This document shows positions 15,637-23,753 of a stretch of DNA of 45,585 nucleotides, piece after piece; position 1 is the first letter of the stretch; the number at the start of each line of letters is the position of its first letter. A program made the position numbers and the translations under genes. The stretch is taken from assembly GCA_030146405.1 (NCBI GenBank), contig JASLBS010000080.1, forward strand, positions 1 through 45,585, read 5' to 3'. Below the pieces are notes generated by a model. That model had not been told where the DNA came from and made no database searches. It saw nothing but the letters and a program-made list of their open reading frames with translations. This DNA is from Arthrobacter sp. (GTDB lineage: Bacteria > Actinomycetota > Actinomycetes > Actinomycetales > Micrococcaceae).

Positions 15637-16803
15637 ATGAGCGTCGCCGACCTGTCCACTCCCCTCAAGTTCGCCTACTGGGTTCCCAACGTCAGCGGCG
15701 GCCTGGTGGTCTCGACCATCGAGCAGCGCACCAGCTGGGACTTCGACTACAACCGGGACCTGGCGCGTATCGCCGAGGACGCCGGATTCGAGTACGCCCT
15801 CTCCCAGACGCGGTACGCAGCCTCCTACGGCGCGGACAAGCAGCACGAGGCCACGAGCTTCTCCCTGGCCCTCCTTGCCGCCACGGAGAAGTTGAAGGTC
15901 ATCGCTGCCGTCCATCCCGGCATGTGGCATCCCGGCGTGCTGGCGAAGTTCATCATCACGGCGGACCACATCTCGAACGGCCGCGCCGCCGTGAACATCG
16001 TGTCCGGCTGGCTGAAGGACGAGTTCCTGAACTTCGGTCTCGAGTGGCTCGAGCACGACGAGCGCTACGTCCGGACGGAGGAGTTCATCCGCGTACTCCG
16101 CGGCCTCTGGACCGAACAGGGCTACAGCCAGTCGGGGAAGTACTACGACATCGACGACGTCACCCTGAGCCCGGCCCCCGTGGACGTCCCCGGCCGGCCC
16201 CACCCCGAGATCTTCTTCGGCGGCAACTCGACGGCCGCCCAGGCGACCGCGGGCCGTGTGGCCGACTGGTACTTCTCCAACGGCAAGGACCTCGAAGGCT
16301 TCAGGGAGAACATCGCCGGCGTGCAGGCCTCCGCCCTCGAGGCCGGACGCCGCCCCCGCTACGGCCTGAACGGCTTCGTGATCGCGCGGGACTCCGAGAA
16401 GGAGGCCCGCGACACGCTGCGCGAGATCGTCGAGAAGGCGCACCGCCCCGCCGTCGAGGGTTTCCGCGACGCCGTCCAGGAGGCAGGCGCCTCCACGAAG
16501 GACGGCAAGGGCATGTGGGCCGACTCCTCCTTCGAGGACCTCGTGCAGTACAACGACGGCTTCAGGACCCAGCTCATCGGCACGCCGGAGCAGATCGCCG
16601 AGCGGATCGTCGAGTACAAGAAGATCGGCGTGAACCTCTTCCTCACGTGCTACCTGCACTTCCAGGAGGAGGTCGCCGCCTTCGGCACCGACATCCTCCC
16701 GATCGTGCGCGAGCTCGAGGCGGATGCCGCGCGCAGGGCCGGCGTCGACTTCGATCCGGACGAGACCCTCGCCGGAACCCATCCCAGCAAGGCAGGTGTC
16801 TGA
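15637..16803 (+). CDS. sfnG: Dimethylsulfone monooxygenase, FMNH2-dependent (SfnG)
   Basis: 388 aa, a luciferase-like flavin monooxygenase. It matches SfnG nearly end to end: LKFAYWVPNVSGGLVVSTIEQRT at the N-terminus, AGFEYALSQTRYAASYGADKQHE, AVNIVSGWLKDEF, WLEHDERYVRTEEFIRVLRGLW, and SSFEDLVQYNDGFRTQLIGTPEQIAERIV. SfnG uses FMNH2 and O2 to turn dimethylsulfone into methanesulfinate and formaldehyde, freeing sulfur for assimilation. The ATG at 15637 is preferred over one at 15625, which lies within the riboswitch helix. Its stop overlaps the metY start. The FMN reductase and the methanesulfonate monooxygenase needed to finish the path are not in the window. In Pseudomonas the gene answers to SfnR and CysB; here the control element is a SAM riboswitch. 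Confidence 0.88.
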   Translation: MSVADLSTPLKFAYWVPNVSGGLVVSTIEQRTSWDFDYNRDLARIAEDAGFEYALSQTRYAASYGADKQHEATSFSLALLAATEKLKVIAAVHPGMWHPGVLAKFIITADHISNGRAAVNIVSGWLKDEFLNFGLEWLEHDERYVRTEEFIRVLRGLWTEQGYSQSGKYYDIDDVTLSPAPVDVPGRPHPEIFFGGNSTAAQATAGRVADWYFSNGKDLEGFRENIAGVQASALEAGRRPRYGLNGFVIARDSEKEARDTLREIVEKAHRPAVEGFRDAVQEAGASTKDGKGMWADSSFEDLVQYNDGFRTQLIGTPEQIAERIVEYKKIGVNLFLTCYLHFQEEVAAFGTDILPIVRELEADAARRAGVDFDPDETLAGTHPSKAGV

Positions 16804-18182
16804 TGGCAGAACGTTCCTTCGGTTTCCGTACGCGTGCACTCCACGCCGGCGGGACTCCCGACGCCACGCACGGTGCGCGCGCCGTCCCGATCTACCAGAC
16901 GACGTCGTTCGTGTTCAAGGACACGAACGACGCCGCCAACCTCTTCGCGCTGCAGAAGTACGGCAATATCTACTCGCGGATCGGCAACCCTACAGTGGCC
17001 GCCTTCGAGGAGCGCATCGCCTCCCTCGAGGGTGGGATCGGCGCGGTGGCCACGGCATCGGGCATGAGCGCCGAGTTCCTCACCTTCGCCGCGCTCTGCC
17101 AGGCGGGGGACCACATCGTCGCCGCCTCGCAGCTGTACGGGGGGACCGTCACGCAGCTGGACGTCACCCTGCGTCGCTTCGGTATCGAGACCACCTTCGT
17201 GCCGGGAACCGACCCGGCGGACTATGCTGCCGCCATCCAGGAGAACACCAAAGCCGTCTACGCCGAGGTGATCGCCAACCCCTCGGGCGAGATCGCGGAC
17301 CTCGCAGGGCTCGCGAAGGTCGCCCACGACGCCGGGATCCCGTTCATCGTGGACTCCACCCTCAGCACGCCCTACCTGGTGCGTCCGATCGAGCACGGCG
17401 CGGACATCGTGATCCACTCCGCGACCAAGTTCATCGGCGGGCACGGCACCACCCTCGGTGGGGTGATCGTCGAGAGTGGCCGCTTCGACTGGGGCAACGG
17501 CAAGTTCCCCATGATGACGGAACCCGTCCCCTCCTACGGTGGCATCCAGTGGTGGGCGAACTTCGGCGAGTACGGTTTCCTCACCAAGCTCCGCACCGAG
17601 CAACTCCGCGATATCGGCCCCTCGCTCTCGCCCATGTCGGCGTTCCAGCTCCTCCAGGGCGTGGAGACGCTCGCGCAGCGCCTCGACGAGCACCTCGAGA
17701 ACGCCCAGGCCGTGGCGGAGTGGCTGCAGGCCGATCCCCGCGTCGAGTACGTCAACTACGCGGGACTCCCCACACACGCCCATCACGAACGTGCGAAGAC
17801 CTACCTGCCGCAGGGACCGGGCTCCGTGTTCAGCTTCGGCATCAAGGGCGGGCGCAAGGCGGGCCAGAAGTTCATCGAGTCGCTGCAGCTCGCCTCCCAC
17901 CTCGCGAACGTCGGTGATTCCCGCACGCTCGTGATCCACCCCGGGTCCACGACGCACCAGCAGCTCTCGGCCGATCAGCTCGTCGCCGCAGGGATTCCCG
18001 AGGACCTCGTCCGTATCTCGGTGGGGCTCGAGGACATCGACGACATCCTGTGGGACCTGGACCAGGCACTGGACACCGCGGTGAGCTCCTCTGATGAAGG
18101 GCTCGAGGACCTCCCGCAGGTACCGGCGGAAGAGAACGACGACGCCCCGTCCACCACGCGGGCAGTAGGAGTGGGAGCATGA
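16803..18182 (+). CDS. metY: O-acetylhomoserine (thiol)-lyase, direct sulfhydrylation
   Basis: 459 aa, Cys/Met-metabolism PLP enzyme. It makes homocysteine from O-acetylhomoserine and sulfide, or methionine from methanethiol, releasing acetate. Seen are TRALHAGGTPDATHGARAVPIYQTTSF at the N-terminus, YSRIGNPTVAAFEERIASLEGG, SGMSAEFLTFAALCQAGDHIV, and the PLP Lys in IHSATKFIGGHGTTLGG. The inserted region around KFPMMTEPVPSYGGIQWW is typical of the MetY rather than the MetB/MetC branch. The last 35 or so residues are a polar extension rich in Asp, Glu and Ser. Start and stop overlap both neighbours (TGATG and ATGA), so the three genes are translated as one unit under the SAM riboswitch. Confidence 0.92.
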   Translation: MAERSFGFRTRALHAGGTPDATHGARAVPIYQTTSFVFKDTNDAANLFALQKYGNIYSRIGNPTVAAFEERIASLEGGIGAVATASGMSAEFLTFAALCQAGDHIVAASQLYGGTVTQLDVTLRRFGIETTFVPGTDPADYAAAIQENTKAVYAEVIANPSGEIADLAGLAKVAHDAGIPFIVDSTLSTPYLVRPIEHGADIVIHSATKFIGGHGTTLGGVIVESGRFDWGNGKFPMMTEPVPSYGGIQWWANFGEYGFLTKLRTEQLRDIGPSLSPMSAFQLLQGVETLAQRLDEHLENAQAVAEWLQADPRVEYVNYAGLPTHAHHERAKTYLPQGPGSVFSFGIKGGRKAGQKFIESLQLASHLANVGDSRTLVIHPGSTTHQQLSADQLVAAGIPEDLVRISVGLEDIDDILWDLDQALDTAVSSSDEGLEDLPQVPAEENDDAPSTTRAVGVGA

Positions 18183-18682
18183 GCGGCACAACGACACCGG
18201 AGCGGACCTGGGAGGGCCCCTCGGCCCCCGATCGCCTCAACCTGCTGAGGAGTGCGCGATCCGTGGCGATCGTCGGGGCGTCCGACAAGCCCTCGCGGGC
18301 GTCCTATTTCGTGGCGACGTACCTGCAGTCCTCCGCCCCCTACCGCCTCTACTTCGTGAACCCCGTGGCGAAGGAGATCCTCGGCCAGCCCGCCTATGCC
18401 TCGCTGGCGGACCTGCCGGAGGTACCCGACGTCGTGGACGTGTTCCGCAAGCACGACGACCTCCCCACGGTGCTGCAGGAGACCCTCGATGTCGGCGCGA
18501 AGACGCTGTGGCTGCAGCTCGGGTCCTGGCACGAGGACGTGGCGCGGGACGCCGAGAGCGCCGGGATCAACGTGGTGATGGACCGTTGCCTCAAGATCGA
18601 GCACGCCCGCTTCCACGGCGGTCTGAACCTCGCCGGGTTCAACACCGGCGTGATCTCGTCGAAGCGGCAGATCACCTCCTGA
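18179..18682 (+). CDS. CoA-binding (CoA_binding_2) Rossmann protein, copy 2
   Basis: 167 aa. After about 25 polar residues the single domain shows SVAIVGASDKPSRASYFVATYL, YRLYFVNPVAKEILGQPAYASLADLPEVPDVVDVFRKHDDL and TLWLQLGSWHEDVARDAESAGINVVMDRCLKIEHARF. It shares the WLQLG and NVVMD/DVVMD blocks with the copy at 6911-7327. It overlaps metY by ATGA and has AGGAGTGGGAGC before the start. Such genes often sit beside metY in bacteria, but their role there is not settled. Binding acetyl-CoA or CoA during O-acetylhomoserine turnover is my inference. Confidence 0.87.
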   Translation: MSGTTTPERTWEGPSAPDRLNLLRSARSVAIVGASDKPSRASYFVATYLQSSAPYRLYFVNPVAKEILGQPAYASLADLPEVPDVVDVFRKHDDLPTVLQETLDVGAKTLWLQLGSWHEDVARDAESAGINVVMDRCLKIEHARFHGGLNLAGFNTGVISSKRQITS

Positions 18683-18689
18683 CATCCCG

Positions 18690-18720
18690 ACCGGCCGGCT
18701 AGCCCTCGGGACCGGCCGGT
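18690..18720. terminator. Stem-loop shared by two convergent operons
   Basis: ACCGGCCGG (18690-18698) pairs with CCGGCCGGT (18712-18720). It starts 7 nt after the CoA-binding gene's stop, and the loop and 3' arm overlap the last codons of the convergent gene. Confidence 0.55.
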
Positions 18721-20204
18721 GGTTCGGGGCCGAGCACCACCTCAGGGACAGCCTGCTCTTCGACGACAGCGGGCTCCTCAGGGATAGCCTGCCCTTCGAC
18801 GACAGCGGGCTCCTCGGTGGCGGCCGGCTCCTCGGAGCCAGGCCGGACGACCGTCTCGGGCAGCGCTCCGTCAGTAGCCGGCGGCGTGGCCTCGCTCGCC
18901 GGCGGCTCATCGGTGTCCGCTCCGGCCGGTTCTGCCGGTTCTGCCGGTTCTGCCGGTTCTGCCGGTTCTGCCGGTTCTACCGGTTCTGCCGGTTCTGCCG
19001 GTTCTGCCGGTGCAGGCTCCCCCGCGCCCAGGTCTGCAGTGGGTGGTTCCGCTGCGTCCGGTGCGACGGCAGGCGGAGTCTCCACGTCGGCCGGCTCCAC
19101 CGGCATGGATGCGTCGGGTGACCACTCTGCCGGATCAGCGACCGCGCCATACAGGAACATCGCGAACCACTCGTGCTCCAGGGGTGCAGCCGCGGCCAAG
19201 GTGAAGAACGCGAGATCGTTTGGCGCACTGGTCAGGTACGAGCCCTCGGGTGGGTTCGGGTCAGGAGCCGGCGTGCTGGAACGCGTCGGTCGGCCGGGAC
19301 CCCCGGACACCTCGTGGAGCCGGTCCTGCACGGGAGCAGCTGCCCGACTCGCGGCACCGGAACCTGCTCGCCCTGGCTGGGCCGCATCCCCGTGGCCCGG
19401 CAGGCGAACACCGGATGCTTCGCGCTGGGCGGTGCGGTCCTCCCGAAGCGACTGCTGGGGATCGGCCTGCACAGCGTCGGATCGCGCGGCAGTGGCTTGC
19501 GCAGCGGACTGCACAGCGGAGGCCGACGGCGGGTGGAACCCCGGAGTCGGATGGTCCGAGCCGGCAGCCGCAGTGTGCAGGATGAGCACAGGCGTCGTGG
19601 ACGGGCCCTGCACCTGCGGGACCGACAGGGCGGCCGGAAGCGGCTCGAGGTGGGAAGGATCCTCGGCGCCGTCGGCCACTGCGGGGACTGCGGGGACTGC
19701 ACCCTGCGATCCCGCCGCGGACCGATCGACGGGATGTCCGGCGTGCCCGCCCGCACTGCCACCGGTCGAGGGCGCCGTTGCACCGGTCGGACCATCGGCT
19801 GCCTTCCGCTCGGAGACCTGTGCAGGAGCAGGGACCGCCAGCGGGGTGCCCTCGATCCGGTCTGTGCTCTCGCGCGCAGCGAAACGGGTGCTGGGCCCGG
19901 CGTCGTCGTCGGGGCCGGGCGAGAAGGTGAACGTCCCGGCCGCGACACCGGACATCCCGACGCCCATGGAGACGGCCAGGGCGCCGCCGATGAAGCTGAT
20001 GCGCCGCTTGTGCTGCCGACCGGCGGGGGCCTTACCCCCTGCCGCCATCAACTGGGCGAGCTCCACGGATGCCTCGGGAACCGGCCCGGCACCGAGCGAC
20101 CCCACGCCCTCGAGCGCTCGGAGGAGTGCCGGGTCGCCGGGCACTCCGGCCTCGCCGAGCAGGCCCACCACGGAGTCCGACGACGGTGTGTCACGTCCAG
20201 TCAT
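18699..20204 (-). CDS. Membrane protein coupled to an ECF sigma factor; probable anti-sigma factor with repeat-rich outer part
   Basis: 501 aa. The start overlaps the sigma-factor stop (ATGA), the normal arrangement for an anti-sigma gene. About 67 cytoplasmic residues end in RQHKRR, then one membrane helix (about 70-92), then about 400 extracellular residues rich in Ala, Pro, Ser and Glu. No zinc-binding HxxxCxxC motif is visible, so it is not a ZAS-type anti-sigma factor. Near the C-terminus an Ala-Glu-Pro tripeptide is repeated about ten times, followed by two imperfect copies of EEPAVVExQAxPE. A low-complexity outer part could span the wall or sense it. The anti-sigma role rests on gene order, coupling and topology; no domain is recognised. 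Frames further upstream lie inside the sigma gene. Confidence 0.75.
   Translation of the reverse strand: MTGRDTPSSDSVVGLLGEAGVPGDPALLRALEGVGSLGAGPVPEASVELAQLMAAGGKAPAGRQHKRRISFIGGALAVSMGVGMSGVAAGTFTFSPGPDDDAGPSTRFAARESTDRIEGTPLAVPAPAQVSERKAADGPTGATAPSTGGSAGGHAGHPVDRSAAGSQGAVPAVPAVADGAEDPSHLEPLPAALSVPQVQGPSTTPVLILHTAAAGSDHPTPGFHPPSASAVQSAAQATAARSDAVQADPQQSLREDRTAQREASGVRLPGHGDAAQPGRAGSGAASRAAAPVQDRLHEVSGGPGRPTRSSTPAPDPNPPEGSYLTSAPNDLAFFTLAAAAPLEHEWFAMFLYGAVADPAEWSPDASMPVEPADVETPPAVAPDAAEPPTADLGAGEPAPAEPAEPAEPVEPAEPAEPAEPAEPAEPAGADTDEPPASEATPPATDGALPETVVRPGSEEPAATEEPAVVEGQAIPEEPAVVEEQAVPEVVLGPEPPAGPEG
18925..19005 (-). repeat. Nine tandem 9-bp units coding Ala-Glu-Pro
   Basis: The plus-strand unit GCCGGTTCT is repeated nine times without a break; one unit starts with A, giving Val for Ala. 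A partial tenth copy follows. Every unit uses the same codons (GCA GAA CCG), unlike the mixed GCC/GAG/CCC of the flanks, which points to recent slippage expansion. Confidence 0.9.
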
Positions 20205-20752
20205 AGCGCTTCCGATGTCTTGGGATGAACGATGTCCTTGAGCTTGAGCAATCCACGCCGCTGCAACTGCTTGACCGCTCCGGCGGAGCGTCCGAGGATC
20301 TCGGCCACCTCCTCGATCGGCAACTCGGCGACGATCCGGAGAAGGAGCACGTTCCGCTGCTCCGCGTTGAGCTGTGCGAGCATGCCCCCGACACCACCGA
20401 CATCCAGCCTGTCGAGGACCTCGGCTTCGGCGGATCGGGAGGAGCGGGTATCGCCGTCCACCTCGTAACCCACCAGCATCGGGGTCCTGGTCCGCCGTCG
20501 GACCTCGTCCACATGCCGCGCATGCGCTATGGAGAACGTGAACGTCCGCAGGCCGGGCAGTCCTCCCGAGACGGTTCCCAGTTTCGAGAAGACCGTCAGG
20601 AACACCTCCTGGGTCAGTGCTTCGGGATCGTCCGAACCACGGCCGGTGAAGTACCCCAGCACTCCCGGGCTCAGCCACTGGTAGAGCACAGGGAATGCCG
20701 CAGGTTCGCCCGCTTGCGCGCGGATGAGCGCATCATCAGGCGGTGTGACCAC
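20201..20752 (-). CDS. ECF-type RNA polymerase sigma factor
   Basis: 183 aa from a GTG at 20752. Region 2 is DDALIRAQAGEPAAFPVLYQWLSPGVLGYFTGRGSDDPEALTQEVFLTVFSKL, with the -10 binding helix GLRTFTFSIAHARHVDEVRRR. Region 4 is LNAEQRNVLLLRIVAELPIEEVAEILGRSAGAVKQLQRRGLLKLK, the helix-turn-helix that reads the -35 box. The GTG has AAGGA 7 nt before it and follows a candidate ECF promoter. An upstream ATG (20788) would fall inside that promoter and has a poor ribosome site. The downstream gene is coupled and probably inhibits it. Its trigger is unknown. Confidence 0.85.
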   Translation of the reverse strand: MVTPPDDALIRAQAGEPAAFPVLYQWLSPGVLGYFTGRGSDDPEALTQEVFLTVFSKLGTVSGGLPGLRTFTFSIAHARHVDEVRRRTRTPMLVGYEVDGDTRSSRSAEAEVLDRLDVGGVGGMLAQLNAEQRNVLLLRIVAELPIEEVAEILGRSAGAVKQLQRRGLLKLKDIVHPKTSEAL

Positions 20753-20774
20753 GGTGGGTTCCTTGCTCGAGCGG

Positions 20775-20801
20775 GACGGCGAGACCATCGTAACCGTTGC
20801 C
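20775..20801 (-). promoter_or_regulatory. Candidate ECF-type autoregulatory promoter
   Basis: On the minus strand GGCAAC (20796-20801) is followed by a 17-nt spacer and CGTC (20775-20778), close to the GGAAC/CGTC pattern of ECF promoters. The start would lie near 20768, just before the GTG. Many ECF genes activate themselves. Confidence 0.4.
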
Positions 20802-20844
20802 ACCCCCGCGAGGACGGCGCTGCCCGTCCTGCAGTAAGAGAAAG

Positions 20845-20884
20845 GCCGCACCGAGGCCCGTTGGGGGATAAGCCTCGGTGCGGC
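20845..20884 (-). terminator. Rho-independent terminator of the arabinose transporter operon
   Basis: GCCGCACCGAGGC (20845-20857) pairs perfectly with 20872-20884. In the minus direction the stem is followed by CTTTCTCTT. It lies 79 nt after the permease stop. Confidence 0.88.
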
Positions 20885-20962
20885 ACTTACATACTGGTAA
20901 TCGCTGGGACGCCCGGGAAGGTTACGCCCCGTCCGACTTTTCTTGTTCTTTCTGTGCCGCCC

Positions 20963-22162
20963 CTATTTCAAGGCGTTCGAGGCGCGGCGCTTGTTGAACA
21001 CGTCGAAGCCGACGGCGAGCAGGAGCACCATGCCCTTGATGAACTGCTGGTAGTCGATACCCACTCCGAGGAGGGACATCCCGTTGTTCAGCACACCCAT
21101 GATCAGACCACCGGTGATGGCACCGATCACGGTACCCACACCGCCGGTGACCGCCGCGCCACCGATGAACGCCGCCGCGATGGCGTCGAGCTCGAAGAGG
21201 TTACCTGCACCCGGTCCGGCCGAGTTCAGGCGACCGGTGAAGATCAGCCCGGCCAGCGCCGCGAGCACACCCATGTTCACGAAGAGCATGAAGTCGATGC
21301 GCTTGGTGTTGATACCGGAAAGCTGTGCAGCCTGGAGGTTCCCACCGCGGGCGTAGATGTGCCGGCCGAAGACGCTGTTGCTCATCACCGTGCTGTACGC
21401 GACGATCAGGATGCCGAGAACCACGAGCACGATCGGCGTTCCGCTGCGCGAGCTGGCGAGCAGGTACGTGAGTCCGAGGATGATCACGGCGATGAAGGCG
21501 AGCTTGGTGAAGAACCAGGCGGCGGGCTCGTCCTGGAGCTTGAGGCGGGCGCGGTTGGCGCGCCCCCGGAGCTGGGTGAACACCAGCATCCCGACCGCTG
21601 CGACGCCGAGGATCACCGTGGTCCAGTCGAGGAGGTTGGTGGCCGCCGGGAACAGGCCCGGGAACAGGAAGCCACCGCCGAGCTGGCGGTACTCCTCGGG
21701 GAAGCCGGTGATGCGCTGGTTACCGAGGACGATCTGCGTGAGGCCACGGAACACGAGCATGCCCGCGAGCGTGACGATGAACGCGGGGATGCCGACGTAC
21801 GCCACCCAGAAGCCCTGCCAGGCTCCCACCATGGCACCGATGATCAGTGAGCCGAGGAAGGCCGCCCACCAGGGGAAGTCCCAGCTCTGGATCATGATGC
21901 CGGACATGGCACCCACGAAGGCTGCGACGGAGCCGACCGAGAGGTCGATGTGCCCGGCCACGATGATCATGACCATGCCGATGGCGAGGAGCAGGATGTA
22001 GCTGTTCTGGACGATGATGTTCGAGACGTTGTCCGGCTGCAGCAACCTGCCACCGGTCAGCGCCTGGAACAGGATAACGATCACGAGGAGGGCTACGAAG
22101 ATACCGATCTGCCGCAGCCTGCTTGCGAGGAATCGTCCCGCATCCGTGAGGGTCGAAGCCAT
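20963..22162 (-). CDS. mmsB: Sugar ABC transporter permease, MmsB/GguB type (probable L-arabinose uptake)
   Basis: 399 aa, BPD_transp_2 family with about ten membrane segments. Characteristic stretches are YILLLAIGMVMIIVAGHIDLSVGSVAAFVG, GIPAFIVTLAGMLVFRGL, RHIYARGGNLQAAQLSGINTKRIDF, and the ATPase-contact and gating region AIAAAFIGGAAVTGGVGTVIGA. The extra loop around residues 150-215 is typical of GguB/MmsB compared with the shorter RbsC. The last gene of the operon, it starts 6 nt after the ATPase stop. The substrate is inferred from the upstream ara genes; related systems also take glucose, xylose or galactose. Confidence 0.88.
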   Translation of the reverse strand: MASTLTDAGRFLASRLRQIGIFVALLVIVILFQALTGGRLLQPDNVSNIIVQNSYILLLAIGMVMIIVAGHIDLSVGSVAAFVGAMSGIMIQSWDFPWWAAFLGSLIIGAMVGAWQGFWVAYVGIPAFIVTLAGMLVFRGLTQIVLGNQRITGFPEEYRQLGGGFLFPGLFPAATNLLDWTTVILGVAAVGMLVFTQLRGRANRARLKLQDEPAAWFFTKLAFIAVIILGLTYLLASSRSGTPIVLVVLGILIVAYSTVMSNSVFGRHIYARGGNLQAAQLSGINTKRIDFMLFVNMGVLAALAGLIFTGRLNSAGPGAGNLFELDAIAAAFIGGAAVTGGVGTVIGAITGGLIMGVLNNGMSLLGVGIDYQQFIKGMVLLLAVGFDVFNKRRASNALK

Positions 22163-22168
22163 GGGGGT

Positions 22169-23698
22169 CTAGTCCTTTTCCTTGGTCATGTTCTGCATGA
22201 GGAGTTCCGGGGTCGCCTGGTCGATGGGGACCTCGGCGGTGATGCGGCCTTCGGCCAGCGTGTAGATGCGATCGCAGATCCCGAGGAGTTCCGGAAGCTC
22301 CGAGGAGATGACGATGACCGCCTTGCCCGCCGCGGCGAGCTTGTTGATGATCACGTAGATCTCGTACTTCGCACCGACGTCGATGCCTCGGGTGGGCTCA
22401 TCGAGGATCAGCACATCCGGGTCGGAGAACATCCACTTGGAGAGCACCACCTTCTGCTGGTTACCACCCGAGAGCTTGCCCGTGATCGAGGTGACCGAGG
22501 GTGCCTTGATGTTCATCGACTGCCGGTAGTCACCGGCCACGACGGCTTCCCGTCCGCTGTCCACCCAGCCGCCCTTGGCGAGCTTGCCGAGCGCGGCTCC
22601 GGAGATGTTCCGTTTGATGTCGTCGATCAGGTTCAGTCCGTAGCGCTTACGGTCCTCCGTGGCGTAGGCGATCCCGTGCCGGATGGCTTCGCTGACCGTC
22701 CGGGCCGTGATCGGCGACCCGTTCTTGTACAGCGTTCCGGTGATGTTCGAGCCGTAGCTCCGGCCGAAGATGCTCATGGCGAGCTCGGTGCGCCCGGCAC
22801 CCATCAGCCCGGCGATACCGACGACCTCGCCGGCACGGACGAACAGGTTCGCCGAGTCCACGACCAGCCGTGAACTCTCCTGCGGGTGGTGCACCGTCCA
22901 GTTCTCGACGCGGAGCACTTCCTCGCCGATCGAGGGGGTGCGGTCGGGGTAACGGCTGGCCATGTCGCGCCCCACCATGCCCTTGATGATGCGCTCCTCC
23001 GTGACCGATCCGTCGTGGAGACTGAGCGTCTCGATCGTCTGACCATCGCGGAGGATCGTCACGGAATCCGCGATCTCACGGATCTCGTTGAGCTTGTGGC
23101 TGATGATGATGCTCGTGATGCCCTCGGACCGCAGTTCCTTGACCAGTCCCAGCAGGTGCGCGGAGTCCTCGTCGTTCAGTGCTGCGGTGGGCTCGTCCAG
23201 GATCAGCAGCTTCACGTTCTTCGACAGCGCCTTCGCGATCTCGACGAGCTGCTGCTTGCCCACGCCGATATCGCCGGCACGGACCACGGGGTTCAGGTTC
23301 AGGCCGACGCGACGGAGGAGTTTCGCGGCCTCCACGTTGGTCTCGTTCCAGTTGATGAAACCAGCTTTCTCACGCTCGTTCCCGAGGAAGATGTTCTCCG
23401 CGACCGAGAGGAAGGGTGACAGCGCGAGCTCCTGGTGGATGATCACGATGCCGGAGTGCTCGCTGTCGCGGATGTCCTTGAACTCCGCGATCTTTCCCTC
23501 GAACTCGATGTCACCGTCGTACGTGCCGTGCGGGTACACACCCGACAGCACCTTCATGAGGGTCGATTTACCGGCCCCGTTCTCTCCGCAGATGGCGTGG
23601 ACCTCGCCACGCGCGACGTCGAGATTGACGTCCTGAAGTGCCTTCACGCCTGGGAAGGTCTTGGTGATGCGGCGCATCCGCAGGATGTTTTCCGCCAT
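22169..23698 (-). CDS. mmsA: Sugar ABC transporter ATPase, MmsA/GguA type
   Basis: 509 aa, two fused ABC domains. Domain 1 has Walker A GENGAGKSTLMKVL, signature-like GVGKQQLVEIAKAL and Walker B LLILDEPTAAL. Domain 2 has the degenerate Walker A-like GLMGAGRTELAMSIFG, signature SGGNQQKVVLSKWM and Walker B VLILDEPTRGID. One perfect and one degenerate site is normal for the sugar class (RbsA, XylG, MmsA). It powers the permease next to it. An intergenic hairpin separates it from the binding-protein gene. Confidence 0.9.
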   Translation of the reverse strand: MAENILRMRRITKTFPGVKALQDVNLDVARGEVHAICGENGAGKSTLMKVLSGVYPHGTYDGDIEFEGKIAEFKDIRDSEHSGIVIIHQELALSPFLSVAENIFLGNEREKAGFINWNETNVEAAKLLRRVGLNLNPVVRAGDIGVGKQQLVEIAKALSKNVKLLILDEPTAALNDEDSAHLLGLVKELRSEGITSIIISHKLNEIREIADSVTILRDGQTIETLSLHDGSVTEERIIKGMVGRDMASRYPDRTPSIGEEVLRVENWTVHHPQESSRLVVDSANLFVRAGEVVGIAGLMGAGRTELAMSIFGRSYGSNITGTLYKNGSPITARTVSEAIRHGIAYATEDRKRYGLNLIDDIKRNISGAALGKLAKGGWVDSGREAVVAGDYRQSMNIKAPSVTSITGKLSGGNQQKVVLSKWMFSDPDVLILDEPTRGIDVGAKYEIYVIINKLAAAGKAVIVISSELPELLGICDRIYTLAEGRITAEVPIDQATPELLMQNMTKEKD

Positions 23699-23753
23699 GG
23701 TCGAACCTCGCTTGCTTGAGTGGAGTTCCCGGCCGGGCCGGGCGAGGTACGCA

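Noticed and set aside
18925..19005. Short repeats as a CRISPR array
   Set aside because: Units are 9 bp, directly joined without spacers, and code Ala-Glu-Pro in frame. No cas gene is near.
20753..20851. Longer N-terminus of the ECF sigma factor
   Set aside because: It would read through the candidate promoter and the upstream terminator's T-rich run, and sigma region 2 begins right after the GTG chosen.
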